Source: Thermosediminibacter litoriperuensis
Lineage (GTDB): Bacteria > Bacillota > Thermosediminibacteria > Thermosediminibacterales > Thermosediminibacteraceae
Length of the DNA: 64,000 nt
Assembly (NCBI RefSeq): GCF_008124715.1
Contig: NZ_VNHO01000011.1
Span: 1-64,000, forward strand
Direction of reading: 5' to 3'
Positions 8,280 to 17,611 of the stretch are shown here, piece after piece. Made by a program: the position numbers and the translations under genes. The first letter of the stretch is position 1, and each line of letters begins with the position of its first letter. The notes beneath the pieces are model-generated. The model made no database searches, had not been told where the DNA came from, and worked only from the letters and a program-made list of their open reading frames with translations.

Positions 8280-9338
8280 TCAACCGTAGATCTCCCTTTC
8301 CAGGGCGCCGACCTCCGCCGGTATGACCGCCGGTGGAGACCCGGATTTTATGGCGGTGTCCGGGTCTTTCAAGCCATGCCCCGTCAGCACGCAAACCACC
8401 CTGCCCCCGTGTTTGAAATAACCCTGCCGCCAGAGTTTTAAAACTCCGGCCAGCGATGCCGCAGAAGCCGGTTCTGCAAAGATACCTTCCTTTTTCGACA
8501 AAAGGGAATAAGCCTCCAGTATCTCCTCGTCGGTGACCTTATGGATCACGCCGCCGGATTCCGAAACAGCAGCCACGGCCGTGTGCCAGCTGGCCGGGTT
8601 GCCGATTCTTATAGCAGTTGCAATAGTTTGGGGGTTTTCTATGATCCTACCCTCGACAATCGGCGCCGCCCCCGCAGCCTGAAAGCCCAGCATTCTGGGC
8701 AGCCCGGATATTATTTTATTGGAATGATATTCTTTAAACCCCTTCCAGTATGCCGATATGTTGCCGGCGTTGCCCACGGGAATGGCAAGGTAATCAGGAG
8801 CCTCCAGGAGTTCGTCGCAAATTTCAAAGGCGGCAGTCTTTTGACCTTCGATGCGGTTGGGGTTGATAGAATTGACCAGCGTGATGGGGTGCCTTTTGGA
8901 AAGTTCTCTAACGATTTTCAGCGCGGCGTCAAAATTACCCTCCACCGCGATAACCCTGGCACCGTAGGCAACAGCCTGGGCCAGCTTTCCCGTGGCAACG
9001 GCGTTGTTTGGAATCAGCACCACACACCTCATCCCTGCCCTCGCAGCATAGGCCGCCGCTGCGGCGGAAGTATTCCCGGTAGATGCGCAGATCACCGCGC
9101 TGGAACCGTTCTCCCGGGCGGCGGAAACCGCCACCGTCATACCTCTGTCTTTAAAAGAACCCGTGGGGTTCATCCCTTCATATTTCAGGTATATTTCCAG
9201 CGTTATGCCCAGCTGCCTTTCGATATTATGAGCCCTTATGAGAGGCGTATTGCCTTCTTTCAGCGTAATTATATTCGCCCTGTCTTTGATGGGGAGGTGC
9301 TCAAAGTACCTATCTATTATGCCGTTATAATTTTTCAT
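8280..9338 (-). CDS. thrC: Threonine synthase
   Basis: PLP-dependent beta/gamma-replacement enzyme converting O-phosphohomoserine to threonine. The 352-residue length matches the compact class. The PLP lysine is K63 in [10 protein letters not shown]; the phosphate-binding loop is [13 protein letters not shown], and [20 protein letters not shown] is also typical. Its ATG overlaps the hom stop by 4 bp (ATGA), indicating translational coupling within the threonine operon. Confidence 0.97.
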   Translation of the reverse strand: MKNYNGIIDRYFEHLPIKDRANIITLKEGNTPLIRAHNIERQLGITLEIYLKYEGMNPTGSFKDRGMTVAVSAARENGSSAVICASTGNTSAAAAAYAARAGMRCVVLIPNNAVATGKLAQAVAYGARVIAVEGNFDAALKIVRELSKRHPITLVNSINPNRIEGQKTAAFEICDELLEAPDYLAIPVGNAGNISAYWKGFKEYHSNKIISGLPRMLGFQAAGAAPIVEGRIIENPQTIATAIRIGNPASWHTAVAAVSESGGVIHKVTDEEILEAYSLLSKKEGIFAEPASAASLAGVLKLWRQGYFKHGGRVVCVLTGHGLKDPDTAIKSGSPPAVIPAEVGALEREIYG

Positions 9339-10609
9339 ATTACCCCCTCCTCAACCCTTATGACATTCGCAATTTCTACCACCTGGTCATATTCTTTTAT
9401 CTCGTCAAGAGCCCTCTCCAGATCTTTCAAGGGCACTTCATAGGTTACCAGCACAATTTCAGCCACACGGTTTTTTACGTCCTTCTGGATAACCATAGAA
9501 AGGCTTATGTTGTTTTTCCCCAGAGCGCCGGATATTTCGGCCAAAACCCCTGGCCTGTCCTGAGCTTTAAGCCTAATGTAAAAACGGCTGACCGCAGCCC
9601 CTCTATCAAGTACATCCAGTTCGTTGTAGCATGTGCAGTACATCCTGCCGCCGCTGTCGTTTCTCACCGCATCCATGATATCGGCAATCACGGCGCTGGC
9701 GGTGGGCATTTTCCCGGCCCCTCGACCGTAAAACATCACCCTCCCCACGGCATCACCCTCCAGGAGAACGGCGTTAAATACATCCCTGACCGAGCTCAGG
9801 GGATGGTCGTATCTTAACATCACGGGCGAAACCAGAAGTTCAACGCTCCGCCCTAATCGACGGCCTGTGGCCACCAGTTTGATCGTATAGCCCAGTTCAC
9901 GGGCATATTTAATATCCGAAAGCTCAATCCCGTCAATGCCCTGAGTATATATTTTGTCCGGAGTAACCCGCGTATTGAAAGCGATTGACGATAAAATGGC
10001 GAGTTTTCTGGCGGCATCCAGGCCCTTAATGTCAGCCGAAGGATCGCTTTCGGCATAACCGTGGATCTGGGCTTCTCTTAAGGCCTCCTCGAAATCCTTA
10101 TTGGTTTCCTCCATCTGCGTCAAAATATAATTAGTGGTACCGTTTAATATGGCGGAGATCTTATATATATTGTTAGCGGCCAGGCACTGCTTCATGGGGC
10201 GAATTATCGGTATTCCACCGCCGACGCTGGCTTCAAAGAGTAGATTCACCCCGACCCGGCCGGCCATTTCCAACAGTTGCCCGCCGTATTTTGAAATTAC
10301 CTCTTTGTTGGCCGTGACCACATGCTTTTTGTTTTCCAGCGCCCGCATTATAAAGGACAGCGCCGGTTCCTCCCCGCCCATCAGTTCCACCACTATTTTT
10401 ATTTCTTCATCCTCCAGTATATCTTCGGCTCTTGCGGTTATTTTACCCCGAGCCAGCGGAGTCCTGGCTCTGGACAAATCCCTAACAAGAATCTTTTTGA
10501 CGTTGATCTGCCTGCCCAATTTTTGGGCTATTAGATCTCCATTGCTTTCGAGCAGTTCTACGACCCCGGTCCCCACCGTTCCTAGACCCAATATCCCGAT
10601 ATTCTCCAT
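9335..10609 (-). CDS. hom: Homoserine dehydrogenase
   Basis: NAD(P)-dependent reduction of aspartate semialdehyde to homoserine. Length 424, with a Rossmann motif ([16 protein letters not shown]) at about 4-19, the catalytic domain ([11 protein letters not shown], then [12 protein letters not shown] and [11 protein letters not shown]) and a C-terminal ACT domain from about 345 ([25 protein letters not shown]), probably for threonine feedback. It is the second gene of the operon, 25 bp after the ACT regulator gene. Confidence 0.97.
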   Translation of the reverse strand: MENIGILGLGTVGTGVVELLESNGDLIAQKLGRQINVKKILVRDLSRARTPLARGKITARAEDILEDEEIKIVVELMGGEEPALSFIMRALENKKHVVTANKEVISKYGGQLLEMAGRVGVNLLFEASVGGGIPIIRPMKQCLAANNIYKISAILNGTTNYILTQMEETNKDFEEALREAQIHGYAESDPSADIKGLDAARKLAILSSIAFNTRVTPDKIYTQGIDGIELSDIKYARELGYTIKLVATGRRLGRSVELLVSPVMLRYDHPLSSVRDVFNAVLLEGDAVGRVMFYGRGAGKMPTASAVIADIMDAVRNDSGGRMYCTCYNELDVLDRGAAVSRFYIRLKAQDRPGVLAEISGALGKNNISLSMVIQKDVKNRVAEIVLVTYEVPLKDLERALDEIKEYDQVVEIANVIRVEEGVI

Positions 10610-10634
10610 AAACCTTTTCCCCTCTTTTTTGTTG

Positions 10635-11078
10635 TTATTCCCGTGCGACGATCTCTATCTCCCTTACTCCGGGCTTTTCTTCAAGGGCTTCCAGCAGTTC
10701 TTCAGGGTTTTTTATCATCTCCCTTGTATCGAAGGATATGGTTACATTTGCCAGCCCCTGTAAGGGAATGTTCTGATTTATAGTCAGGATATTCCCCCGG
10801 GCCCGGGCTATTTCATCGAGTATACCCGACAAAACTCCCGGCCTGTGTTCCAGGATTAGAGCGATAGTAATAATTTTACCCACGCTGGCTTCATAAAACG
10901 GGAAAATGTAGTCTTTGTATTTGTAGAAGGCGCTCCTGCTCATTCCGACCATTTCCGTTGCTTCGTTTACAGTCTTTACGTCGCCGTTTTTTAAAAGCTC
11001 CTTGGCCTTCACCGTTTTTTTTATGATTTCCGGCAGGATTTCCTCCTTGATTATGTAGAGGCCTTTGCTCTCGGTCAA
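10635..11078 (-). CDS. ACT domain-containing protein, PheB/UPF0735 type
   Basis: This 147-residue protein has an N-terminal helix-turn-helix-like segment (TVNEATEMVGMSRSAFYKYKDY) and a C-terminal ACT domain (LEHRPGVLSGILDEIARARGNILTINQNIP), the UPF0735/PheB layout. Heading the hom-thrC-thrB operon suggests an amino-acid-sensing regulator of it, which is inference. AGGAGG is seven bases before the TTG at 11078. Upstream ATGs at 11084 and 11081 are too close to that RBS, and the one at 11102 lacks one. The sigma-A promoter of the operon is 50 bp upstream. Confidence 0.88.
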   Translation of the reverse strand: MTESKGLYIIKEEILPEIIKKTVKAKELLKNGDVKTVNEATEMVGMSRSAFYKYKDYIFPFYEASVGKIITIALILEHRPGVLSGILDEIARARGNILTINQNIPLQGLANVTISFDTREMIKNPEELLEALEEKPGVREIEIVARE

Positions 11079-11131
11079 CATCATACCTCCTTTGTCTTTC
11101 ATATAAATACAATTATATTTGAATGGTAGAC

Positions 11132-11160
11132 ATTATAGCATACGCCGTTTTAAAAATCAA
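11132..11160 (-). promoter_or_regulatory. Sigma-A promoter of the ACT-hom-thrC-thrB operon
   Basis: TTGATT (11155-11160) and TATAAT (11132-11137) are separated by 17 bp. The next ~50 nt lead into the ACT gene. No T-box or other attenuator is visible in this short leader. Confidence 0.8.
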
Positions 11161-11200
11161 TAACTGTCTAAAAACATTTTAAACAGGGAAACCAAACAAA

Positions 11201-11220
11201 AAAAAAGCCGGCTATACCGG
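11201..11220 (-). terminator. Weak terminator after spoIVA
   Basis: A CCGG/CCGG stem of only 4 bp with a 5-nt loop is followed on the minus strand by a run of nine T after GCT. A second hairpin (GCCCTT/AAGGGC, 11234-11249) touches the spoIVA stop. Together they may end the spoIVA transcript, but each is weak. Confidence 0.45.
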
Positions 11221-11248
11221 TCCTTGAAATTGCGCCCTTAAAAAAGGG

Positions 11249-12727
11249 CTATAGTATTATACATATCAGGCTTCCGCTGCCTTCGTTTACTATACGCGAA
11301 AGAGTTTCCTGTAATTTGGCCTGAGCCGATTCTGGCATATGCTGAAGTTTATTTTGTATACCCTCCCGTACCAAATCGCGCAGCGATTTGCCGAATATGT
11401 TGGTCTGCCATATCTTCGCGGGATCGTTTTCAAATTCGCTCATTAGATAATTGATGAGTTCCTCGCTCTGCTTTTCAGTTCCAATAATGGGCGAGACCTC
11501 CGTCTGAATGTCCGCCCTTATCATATGAATTGAAGGGGCGATGGCTCTTATTCTCACTCCGAATCTCGAACCCTGTCTTATGACCTCGGGCTCTTCCAGG
11601 GTCAATTCGTCCAGCTGCGGCGGCACTATTCCATATCCCACCTTCTTCACATCATCGAGAGCCTGTGCCACCTTGTCGTATTCCTTTTTAGCTTTCGTCA
11701 AATCCCGCATCAGCATCATGAGGTGGTGGTCGCCTTCAATAGTGAGGCCGGAAAGTTCGCTCAGCACCTTGTAGAACAAATCCTTTTTGGCTTCCAATGT
11801 TATATCAGCAGTGCCGCTGCCGAGATTCATCTCCTTAATCTGTACCCTCTCCAAAAAATCACTGGCCCCGAAAGCTGAAACAATCCTTTCGATGTCCCTT
11901 ACCCGATGTATGTCCTTTACGGTCTCCCTGATGGTTTCTTCAAATTTCTGCCTCAGCCAGTGTTCCTTCTCCAGAACTTCAACCCATTTCGGTATGTGAA
12001 TGTTGATTTCCATGAGCGGGAATTCGTAAAGGATTTCCTCTAAAATGGCGTAAATATCCTCCTGGGTCATGTCCTGGCAGTTCAGAGGGAGTACCGGCAC
12101 ATCGTATTTCGACTCAAGTATTTCCTTAAGTTCAAGGGTCCTTTCATCCGAAGGCCTTGTGGAATTCAGGACTATAACAAAGGGTTTGCCTATGGCTTTT
12201 AACTCGTTTACTACCCTTTCTTCTGCCTGCACGTAGTTTTCTCTAGGAATTTCAGTTATGGTTCCATCGGTAGTCACCACGACGCCAATCGTGGAGTGTT
12301 CCTCTATAACCTTACGGGTCCCTATCTCGGCGGCTTCCTGGAAGGGAATCTCTTCGTCAAACCATGGAGTCGATACCATTCTCGGACCGTTTTCGTCCTC
12401 ATAGCCGATCGCTCCTCTCACCGAAAAGCCCACATTATCAACGAGGCGCACCCGGAACTTGATGTTGTCCTTAAAAGTTATTTCAACGGCCTGACTGGGA
12501 ATAAATTTGGGCTCTGCCGTGGTTATCATCTTCCCCGCTCCGCTCTGGGGAAGTTCGTCTTTGGCCCTATTTCTGGCGTTTGGGTCCTGGATATTGGGAA
12601 TAACCAGGAGCTCCATAAACTTTTTCACAAAAGTAGATTTGCCTGCTCTAACGGGGCCCACAACACCTATGTAGATGTCTCCACCGGTTCTCTCTGCAAT
12701 ATCCTTAAATAAATCAAATTTTTCCAT
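11249..12727 (-). CDS. spoIVA: Stage IV sporulation protein A, spore coat morphogenetic ATPase
   Basis: SpoIVA polymerises with ATP hydrolysis on the outer forespore membrane and forms the basement layer on which the coat is built; it is made in the mother cell under sigma-E. The 492-residue protein has its P-loop at about 21-32 (GVVGPVRAGKST), a central domain and the conserved C-terminal segment ending SGSLICIIL. The length matches the family. It is monocistronic: the gpsA terminator lies upstream and a weak one downstream. The C-terminus carries a cysteine four residues from the end. Confidence 0.97.
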   Translation of the reverse strand: MEKFDLFKDIAERTGGDIYIGVVGPVRAGKSTFVKKFMELLVIPNIQDPNARNRAKDELPQSGAGKMITTAEPKFIPSQAVEITFKDNIKFRVRLVDNVGFSVRGAIGYEDENGPRMVSTPWFDEEIPFQEAAEIGTRKVIEEHSTIGVVVTTDGTITEIPRENYVQAEERVVNELKAIGKPFVIVLNSTRPSDERTLELKEILESKYDVPVLPLNCQDMTQEDIYAILEEILYEFPLMEINIHIPKWVEVLEKEHWLRQKFEETIRETVKDIHRVRDIERIVSAFGASDFLERVQIKEMNLGSGTADITLEAKKDLFYKVLSELSGLTIEGDHHLMMLMRDLTKAKKEYDKVAQALDDVKKVGYGIVPPQLDELTLEEPEVIRQGSRFGVRIRAIAPSIHMIRADIQTEVSPIIGTEKQSEELINYLMSEFENDPAKIWQTNIFGKSLRDLVREGIQNKLQHMPESAQAKLQETLSRIVNEGSGSLICIIL

Positions 12728-12818
12728 CGTTATCCCCTCCTTGTAAACTTACCTTCCCCCCTTCCCGTTCGAAATTTATATGTCCAATGCTTCCCTTAGG
12801 AAGGGTAGTTTGTTCGCC

Positions 12819-12847
12819 TTTGTATTCAATAATATATATATGATGCC
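12819..12847 (-). promoter_or_regulatory. Candidate sigma-E promoter of spoIVA
   Basis: GGCATCAT (12840-12847) and AATACAAA (12819-12826), 13 bp apart, each match the sigma-E elements known from B. subtilis in six of eight positions and lie about 92 bp before the spoIVA ATG. The site falls between the gpsA terminator and spoIVA, where a mother-cell promoter is expected. This is a pattern match only. Confidence 0.4.
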
Positions 12848-12870
12848 GTGTCCCGAATATTACTTAAAAA

Positions 12871-12898
12871 TAAAAAAACGTGGACTTACCACGTTTTT
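12871..12898 (-). terminator. Terminator of gpsA, overlapping its last codons
   Basis: A 10-bp stem AAAAACGTGG/CCACGTTTTT (12874-12883 and 12889-12898) with a 5-nt loop, then a T run on the minus strand. The gpsA stop codon falls in the loop, so the last three codons form one arm of the terminator. Confidence 0.9.
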
Positions 12899-13932
12899 AA
12901 ATCCTGCCGTTTTTCTTCTTTCTCAACCACTTCTTCCATCTCGTGCTTGCCTTTTCTCATCATGAGAGCATCGACGGCGTCCAGGGGATTTTTCCCTTCA
13001 TACAGGACGCCAAACGCCTGTTCGGTTATGGGCATTTCAACTCCGTGCCGCCGTGCCAGGTCATAGGCGGCTTTGGTGGTATGTATGCCTTCTATGACCA
13101 TATTAGTCGATGCCATCACCTCGCCGACGGATTTCCCCCGGCCGATCTCGATACCCGCCCTTCTGTTGCGGCTGAACAGGCTGTTGCAGGTCACTATAAC
13201 ATCGCCGATGCCCGACAGGCCAGAAAATGTTGAAGGATGCGCACCCATTTTGACTCCCAGCCGGGTTATCTCTATTATACCCCGGGTAATAAGGGCTGCT
13301 CTGGTATTATCACCGAAGCCCAGCCCCTCAGCTATGCCCGCGCATATCGCTATTATGTTTTTCAGAGCCCCTCCCATTTCAACTCCTATGATATCCGGAT
13401 TTGTATAAACCCTGAAGTAGGAATTCATAAAAAGGTCCTGGACCTCTTCGGCCACTTCCTTTTTTTCCGCTGCAACAACCACAGCCGTAGGAAGGCGCCT
13501 TGCCACTTCTTCGGCATGGCTTGGTCCGGAGAGTACTGCAATATTAGTCCTGCATTCAGACGGCAGTTCCTCTTTCATCACCTGAGACATTCTGAGAAGA
13601 GTGCCTATTTCAATGCCTTTTGCAGCGTTCACAATGACGCAATGGCTTTTTATGTATTTCCCGGCCTCCCGGATAATAGAGCGCATCGACTGTGAAGGAA
13701 CCGCCATAACCACAAATTCAGCATCATAAAGGGCTTCTTCCAGGTCTGACGTGACCAAAATCTTATCGGATATTCCAACCCCCGGGAGGTATGATCTATT
13801 TTCGCGCCACCGCCTTATTTCTTCGGCCAGCTGGGGTCTTCTCGCCCATAAACTGACTCTTGCTCCGTTATCAGTGAGAAGATGAGCGATCGCGGTGCCC
13901 CAGCTGCCAGCACCGATAACAGCTGATTTCAT
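12886..13932 (-). CDS. gpsA: Glycerol-3-phosphate dehydrogenase [NAD(P)+]
   Basis: Reduces dihydroxyacetone phosphate to sn-glycerol 3-phosphate, the backbone of membrane phospholipids. From the ATG at 13932 it has 348 residues, beginning MKSAVIGAGSWGTAIAHLL (Rossmann motif). GGALKNIIAICAGIAEGLGFGDN carries the catalytic lysine, and GLSGIGDVIVTC follows. AGGAGG with 9-nt spacing selects this ATG over an in-frame TTG at 13953, which lies upstream of the RBS. It follows der by 17 bp and ends in a terminator that includes its own 3' end. Confidence 0.97.
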   Translation of the reverse strand: MKSAVIGAGSWGTAIAHLLTDNGARVSLWARRPQLAEEIRRWRENRSYLPGVGISDKILVTSDLEEALYDAEFVVMAVPSQSMRSIIREAGKYIKSHCVIVNAAKGIEIGTLLRMSQVMKEELPSECRTNIAVLSGPSHAEEVARRLPTAVVVAAEKKEVAEEVQDLFMNSYFRVYTNPDIIGVEMGGALKNIIAICAGIAEGLGFGDNTRAALITRGIIEITRLGVKMGAHPSTFSGLSGIGDVIVTCNSLFSRNRRAGIEIGRGKSVGEVMASTNMVIEGIHTTKAAYDLARRHGVEMPITEQAFGVLYEGKNPLDAVDALMMRKGKHEMEEVVEKEEKRQDLKTW

Positions 13933-13949
13933 AAGAGATGACCTCCTAA

Positions 13950-15269
13950 TCAATTGCCTTCTTTTTTGTTTCGGCCTTTGATTACCACAGGGGTGCCTTC
14001 CAGGCCAAATCGCTCTCTCATTTTATTTTCCAAATATCTTACATAAGAGAAATGCAACAGTTCGGTATCGTTTACTGTGAGAACAAAAGTCGGGGGCTTT
14101 ACGCCGGTCTGGGCTGCGGAATATATCTTCAATTTCCGCCCTTTTATGGTCGGCGGCGCCACCATAGCGGTGGCCTCTTCCACCAGTTCATTAAGTGCGC
14201 CCTTCTCTATCCTGAAGGTGTACTGGTCCATGACAAATCGAATCAGTTCCAGGATTTTGTTGACCCTCTTTTTTGTCTTCGCCGACACGAATACAATAGG
14301 CGCATACTGAATAAAAGCGAATTCCTTTCTTATGTTCTCGGTATACCTGTAAATGGTTTTATCGTCTTTTTCCACCAGGTCCCACTTATTGACGACTATG
14401 ATAACGGCTTTCCCAGCTTCATGGGCTATACCGGCTATTTTCTTGTCCTGTTCTGATATCTCCCGGGTGGCATCTAGAACCACCAGCGCTATATCCGCCC
14501 TTTCCACAGCGCCGAGCGCCCTGATATTGCTGTAAAACTCTATATTTTCCTTAACCCTGCTCTTTCGCCTCATGCCTGCGGTGTCTATCAGTACCATTTT
14601 CTGCCCCTCGTACTCAAAGGGCGTATCAATGGCATCACGGGTGGTACCGGGAATGTCGCTGACTATAACTCTCTCTTCGCCCAGGATGGCATTGACCAGG
14701 GATGATTTTCCCACATTTGGTTTACCCACCACCGCCACCTTTATTACGCCCTCATCGTAGGCAGGCTCCTCGTGTTCATCGATAAAGCCCACTATTTGGT
14801 CCAGTAAGTCACCCACATTTGAGCCGTGGATTGCCGAAATAAAAACGGGTTCGCCTAGTCCCAGTTTGTAAAATTCGTAAAGCTCGGGTTTTACAGCGTA
14901 ATCGTCAACTTTGTTTACTACCGGTATTATGGGCTTTCCGCTTTTTCGAAGGAGCGCGACCACCTCCTGATCGGTAGTCAAGAGCCCCTCTTTTGAATCC
15001 ATTAGGAAAAGGATGAGATCTGAGCTGTCAATGGCAAATTCCACCTGGCGCCTTACCTGGCTTGTCATCACATCGACGCCCTCAGGTTCAATACCGCCGG
15101 TATCCACGAGGGTGAATTTCTTTCCCCTCCATTCCACCTGGCCGTAAATTCTATCCCGGGTTACTCCGGGCTTATCATCGACAATGGAAATCCTTTTGCC
15201 TATAATCCGATTAAACAACGTGGATTTGCCTACATTCGGCCTTCCAACTATGGCAACAGTAAAACTCAT
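13950..15269 (-). CDS. der: Ribosome biogenesis GTPase Der (EngA)
   Basis: Tandem GTPase needed for 50S subunit assembly. The 439 residues contain two G domains with P-loops GRPNVGKST (about 9-17) and GKPNVGKSS (about 182-190), and DTGG and DTAG G3 motifs. NKVD and NKWD are the G4 motifs. A C-terminal KH-like domain ends in a basic tail (VVIKGRNKKEGN). Its start overlaps the DUF512 gene stop by 4 bp. The order spoIIP...DUF512-der-gpsA recurs in clostridial genomes as far as I recall. Confidence 0.97.
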   Translation of the reverse strand: MSFTVAIVGRPNVGKSTLFNRIIGKRISIVDDKPGVTRDRIYGQVEWRGKKFTLVDTGGIEPEGVDVMTSQVRRQVEFAIDSSDLILFLMDSKEGLLTTDQEVVALLRKSGKPIIPVVNKVDDYAVKPELYEFYKLGLGEPVFISAIHGSNVGDLLDQIVGFIDEHEEPAYDEGVIKVAVVGKPNVGKSSLVNAILGEERVIVSDIPGTTRDAIDTPFEYEGQKMVLIDTAGMRRKSRVKENIEFYSNIRALGAVERADIALVVLDATREISEQDKKIAGIAHEAGKAVIIVVNKWDLVEKDDKTIYRYTENIRKEFAFIQYAPIVFVSAKTKKRVNKILELIRFVMDQYTFRIEKGALNELVEEATAMVAPPTIKGRKLKIYSAAQTGVKPPTFVLTVNDTELLHFSYVRYLENKMRERFGLEGTPVVIKGRNKKEGN

Positions 15270-16591
15270 GGCTTTACCCCCAAATTCATTCCCGTTAATT
15301 TTTCAAGAAAGTCTTTTCCGTCTATCCCGACGACAACCACCCTGGTGCCGAGACTTCGCTCTACATCGCTAACGGTAAATCCGTCCAGAAACACTTTTCT
15401 CTCTTTTAGCATCACTTCCGGCACCAGCAGCACATCTTTTTGCCCCAGGTCCTTTAACTGATCTATCAAATCTCTTCCCGTTATCAGTCCAGCAACGGTG
15501 ACTGATTCTCCGAAGAAGTTATTTTTTATAGGGTATATTTCAAAATCCAGGTTCTTAATGTTGCGCAAAGGCAACAATGCCCCCTGAAGGAACCTGAAGG
15601 CCGATACTCCGGTGGCTATCACCACCCGCCTACCTTTGGGCAGTTCGGCCGGGACACTTTCAATGTACTTTGCAAGTTGTTTTCTTAATAAGGCAACCAT
15701 ACCCACGCCGTTTTCCCACTGGGGAAAATCTTCGTAGGAGTCAAAAGAGGGAAATTCCCTCTTTGCAATTTCGTAGAATTCGTCGGCCAAAAACACCAAG
15801 CGGGTGCCGAAACGTCCCAGGTTTTCGCGCTGTAAGGATTCCACGCGGTCAATAATTTCCTCCGCCTCTTCACGACTGAATCGCCTGAGAGGGTAAAGGC
15901 CGTCGCGGTACTTCGTTACACCCACAGGAACCACAGCCACCGACAGAATCGAGGGCTGAAGGGAGATCAGGTCCTTTAAAGTGCGATTCAGCTCCTCTTT
16001 ATCGTTTACCCCCGGGCAAAGTACGATCTGGCAATGAAAAAAAATACCGTTCTCTTTCAGAAAGCTCAAGTCGTCCATTATCCGGGCTGCAGCCGGATTT
16101 TTGAGCATGAATTCCCTCACGGCTCCAGATGTGGCGTGGACGGATATATATAGCGGACTTAACCTCATTGACACGATCCTGTTCAGGTCTTCGGCCGTCA
16201 GGTTTGTAAGCGTTATAAAAGTGCCTTCCAGGACGGATAAGCGGTAATCGTCATCCTTTACGTAAAGAGATGGCCTGAGGCCCTTTGGCATCTGGTCCAC
16301 GAAACAAAAGATGCACCGGTTTTTGCAGCGCTTGATACCGTCTATCAACGGATTTTCGAATTCGATTCCCAAATCCTCATCAAAATCCTTTTCAATGGTT
16401 AATAACCTTTTTCTACCTTCTTTTGACTTTACATGTAAACACAATGTTTCGTCAGTGGTAAGAAATTTATAGTCAAGTATATCCTTTATGTTTTGACCGT
16501 TTATCATCAATATTTCATCGCCTTTTTTAAGGCCGGCTCTTTCTGCCAGGCTCCCCCGTTTTACCCTTTTTATTAAAGCTCTCTTCAACAT
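15266..16591 (-). CDS. DUF512 protein: PDZ plus radical SAM-like protein
   Basis: This 441-residue protein begins with a PDZ-like domain (about 1-60, RGSLAERAGLKKGDEILMING). A radical SAM-like segment then carries CKNRCIFC, which coordinates a 4Fe-4S cluster in related proteins, followed by FVDQMPKGLR. A C-terminal DUF512 domain includes LVFLADEFYEIA and the end segment GTRVVVVGIDGKDF. The function is unknown. The ATG at 16591 is preceded by AAAGGGG at 7-nt spacing; a longer frame to 16672 has no such support. The gene overlaps der by 4 bp. Confidence 0.9.
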   Translation of the reverse strand: MLKRALIKRVKRGSLAERAGLKKGDEILMINGQNIKDILDYKFLTTDETLCLHVKSKEGRKRLLTIEKDFDEDLGIEFENPLIDGIKRCKNRCIFCFVDQMPKGLRPSLYVKDDDYRLSVLEGTFITLTNLTAEDLNRIVSMRLSPLYISVHATSGAVREFMLKNPAAARIMDDLSFLKENGIFFHCQIVLCPGVNDKEELNRTLKDLISLQPSILSVAVVPVGVTKYRDGLYPLRRFSREEAEEIIDRVESLQRENLGRFGTRLVFLADEFYEIAKREFPSFDSYEDFPQWENGVGMVALLRKQLAKYIESVPAELPKGRRVVIATGVSAFRFLQGALLPLRNIKNLDFEIYPIKNNFFGESVTVAGLITGRDLIDQLKDLGQKDVLLVPEVMLKERKVFLDGFTVSDVERSLGTRVVVVGIDGKDFLEKLTGMNLGVKP

Positions 16592-16668
16592 CGACTGCCC
16601 CTTTAAAATATAATAGCTACTTTTATTACCAGCTATCAATAATATTATTGCTGAAATGTGCGGGCAAG

Positions 16669-17139
16669 TCAAGCTTTTGTTGAAATCTCAACCCTTTTCT
16701 TTACAATTTCCACTAGTTTCACGAACTCAAAGTACCTTTCCTGAATCCCTTTTATCGTGAGAGGCCTGCCCAGAAACACGAGACCTAAGCGCCGCGAAAG
16801 AATACCCCCAACTTTTGTCTTGAAGTTTACCAGGGGTAGGGTATCTATAAAAAACAGGTTATCTGTGTTAACTCCGCTGTGCTCAAGAAAACTTACAATG
16901 GCCCTTTTAACCAGTTTTCGCTGGCTTGTCATGCCTATTATATAAACCTCAATTCCTCTTTCATCCCTGCCCATAAAAAAAGGATATCCTATTTCAAAGG
17001 AATTGGTTTTATCATAATGGGGCAGCCTCTTGAATTCTTCAGTATCCGGCAACCTGTCCGAGGGCAGCCAGCCCAGGTGTATGGCGGCGGCCACCACCGA
17101 TGAGTGCGCGCTCCCGTAACAGCAGTAAAAAATCTTCAT
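16669..17139 (-). CDS. DUF3189 family protein, copy 1
   Basis: This 156-residue protein begins IFYCCYGSAHSSVVAAAIHLGWL, the DUF3189 signature also seen in the next gene (CYWGSYLAVVAASLHLG). The middle has FEIGYPFFMGRDERGIEVYIIGM and the end VFLGRPLTIKGIQERYFEFVKLV. DUF3189 is found mainly in spore-forming Firmicutes, and its function is not known. It is directly downstream of its paralogue (12 bp) and upstream of DUF512. Confidence 0.85.
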   Translation of the reverse strand: MKIFYCCYGSAHSSVVAAAIHLGWLPSDRLPDTEEFKRLPHYDKTNSFEIGYPFFMGRDERGIEVYIIGMTSQRKLVKRAIVSFLEHSGVNTDNLFFIDTLPLVNFKTKVGGILSRRLGLVFLGRPLTIKGIQERYFEFVKLVEIVKKRVEISTKA

Positions 17140-17151
17140 CTTCCCACCTTT

Positions 17152-17604
17152 TCATACAGATTTTTCTTTCACTTCCTCAACGAAGCGCTTTATTTTTTCA
17201 AAACTTTTTTTCAGCCCCAGGATTAAAAATGCGTTGCCGGCTGTTTTTAAATTAAGCCTTCGGATTATAAAGCATCCGATGGAATAAAATGCGTTGCCGT
17301 AAGGTAAGAGGTCGGCGAAAGCCACTGAATTTTCACCCATATCATATATGCGAGCTATACCTTTCAGCGCCCTCTCGACAACCCCGCCTGCTTTTCTCGA
17401 ACCCATGATGTAAACCCTGCGGCCCATGTCATCAGTCCCCATATAGTATATCCTGCCCAGTTCGTCTTCCGGTAATTTGCCGAAATATGGCAGCTGAAGT
17501 ATGCTTCTACGATCGAATTCCTCTATGAGCCCGAGATGTAAGGAAGCAGCCACCACTGCCAGGTAGCTGCCCCAGTAACAGGAATATATTATTCTCAATA
17601 CCAT
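17152..17604 (-). CDS. DUF3189 family protein, copy 2
   Basis: A 150-residue paralogue of the neighbouring DUF3189 protein. Both share the N-terminal pattern I(Y/F)xCYxGSxxxVVAAxxHLG, a central GxxYxMGxDxxGRxVYIMG-like segment and a C-terminal helix, but elsewhere they diverge clearly, so the duplication is old. It lies between the YIEGIA capping-subunit gene (7 bp) and DUF3189 copy 1. Function unknown. Confidence 0.85.
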   Translation of the reverse strand: MVLRIIYSCYWGSYLAVVAASLHLGLIEEFDRRSILQLPYFGKLPEDELGRIYYMGTDDMGRRVYIMGSRKAGGVVERALKGIARIYDMGENSVAFADLLPYGNAFYSIGCFIIRRLNLKTAGNAFLILGLKKSFEKIKRFVEEVKEKSV

Positions 17605-17611
17605 TCCCCCA

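Noticed and set aside
8541-9443. Long plus-strand open frame opposite thrC (300 codons)
   Set aside because: It is antisense to an intact thrC and the start of hom, its product resembles no family I know, and it has no RBS. Its length results from codon bias on the other strand.
11080-11131. T-box or threonine attenuator before the ACT-hom-thrC-thrB operon
   Set aside because: The leader is only about 50 nt, with no stem-loop, T-box motif or threonine-rich leader peptide.
12738-12835. Riboswitch between gpsA and spoIVA
   Set aside because: The gap is explained by the gpsA terminator and a candidate sigma-E promoter; no known riboswitch core was recognised.
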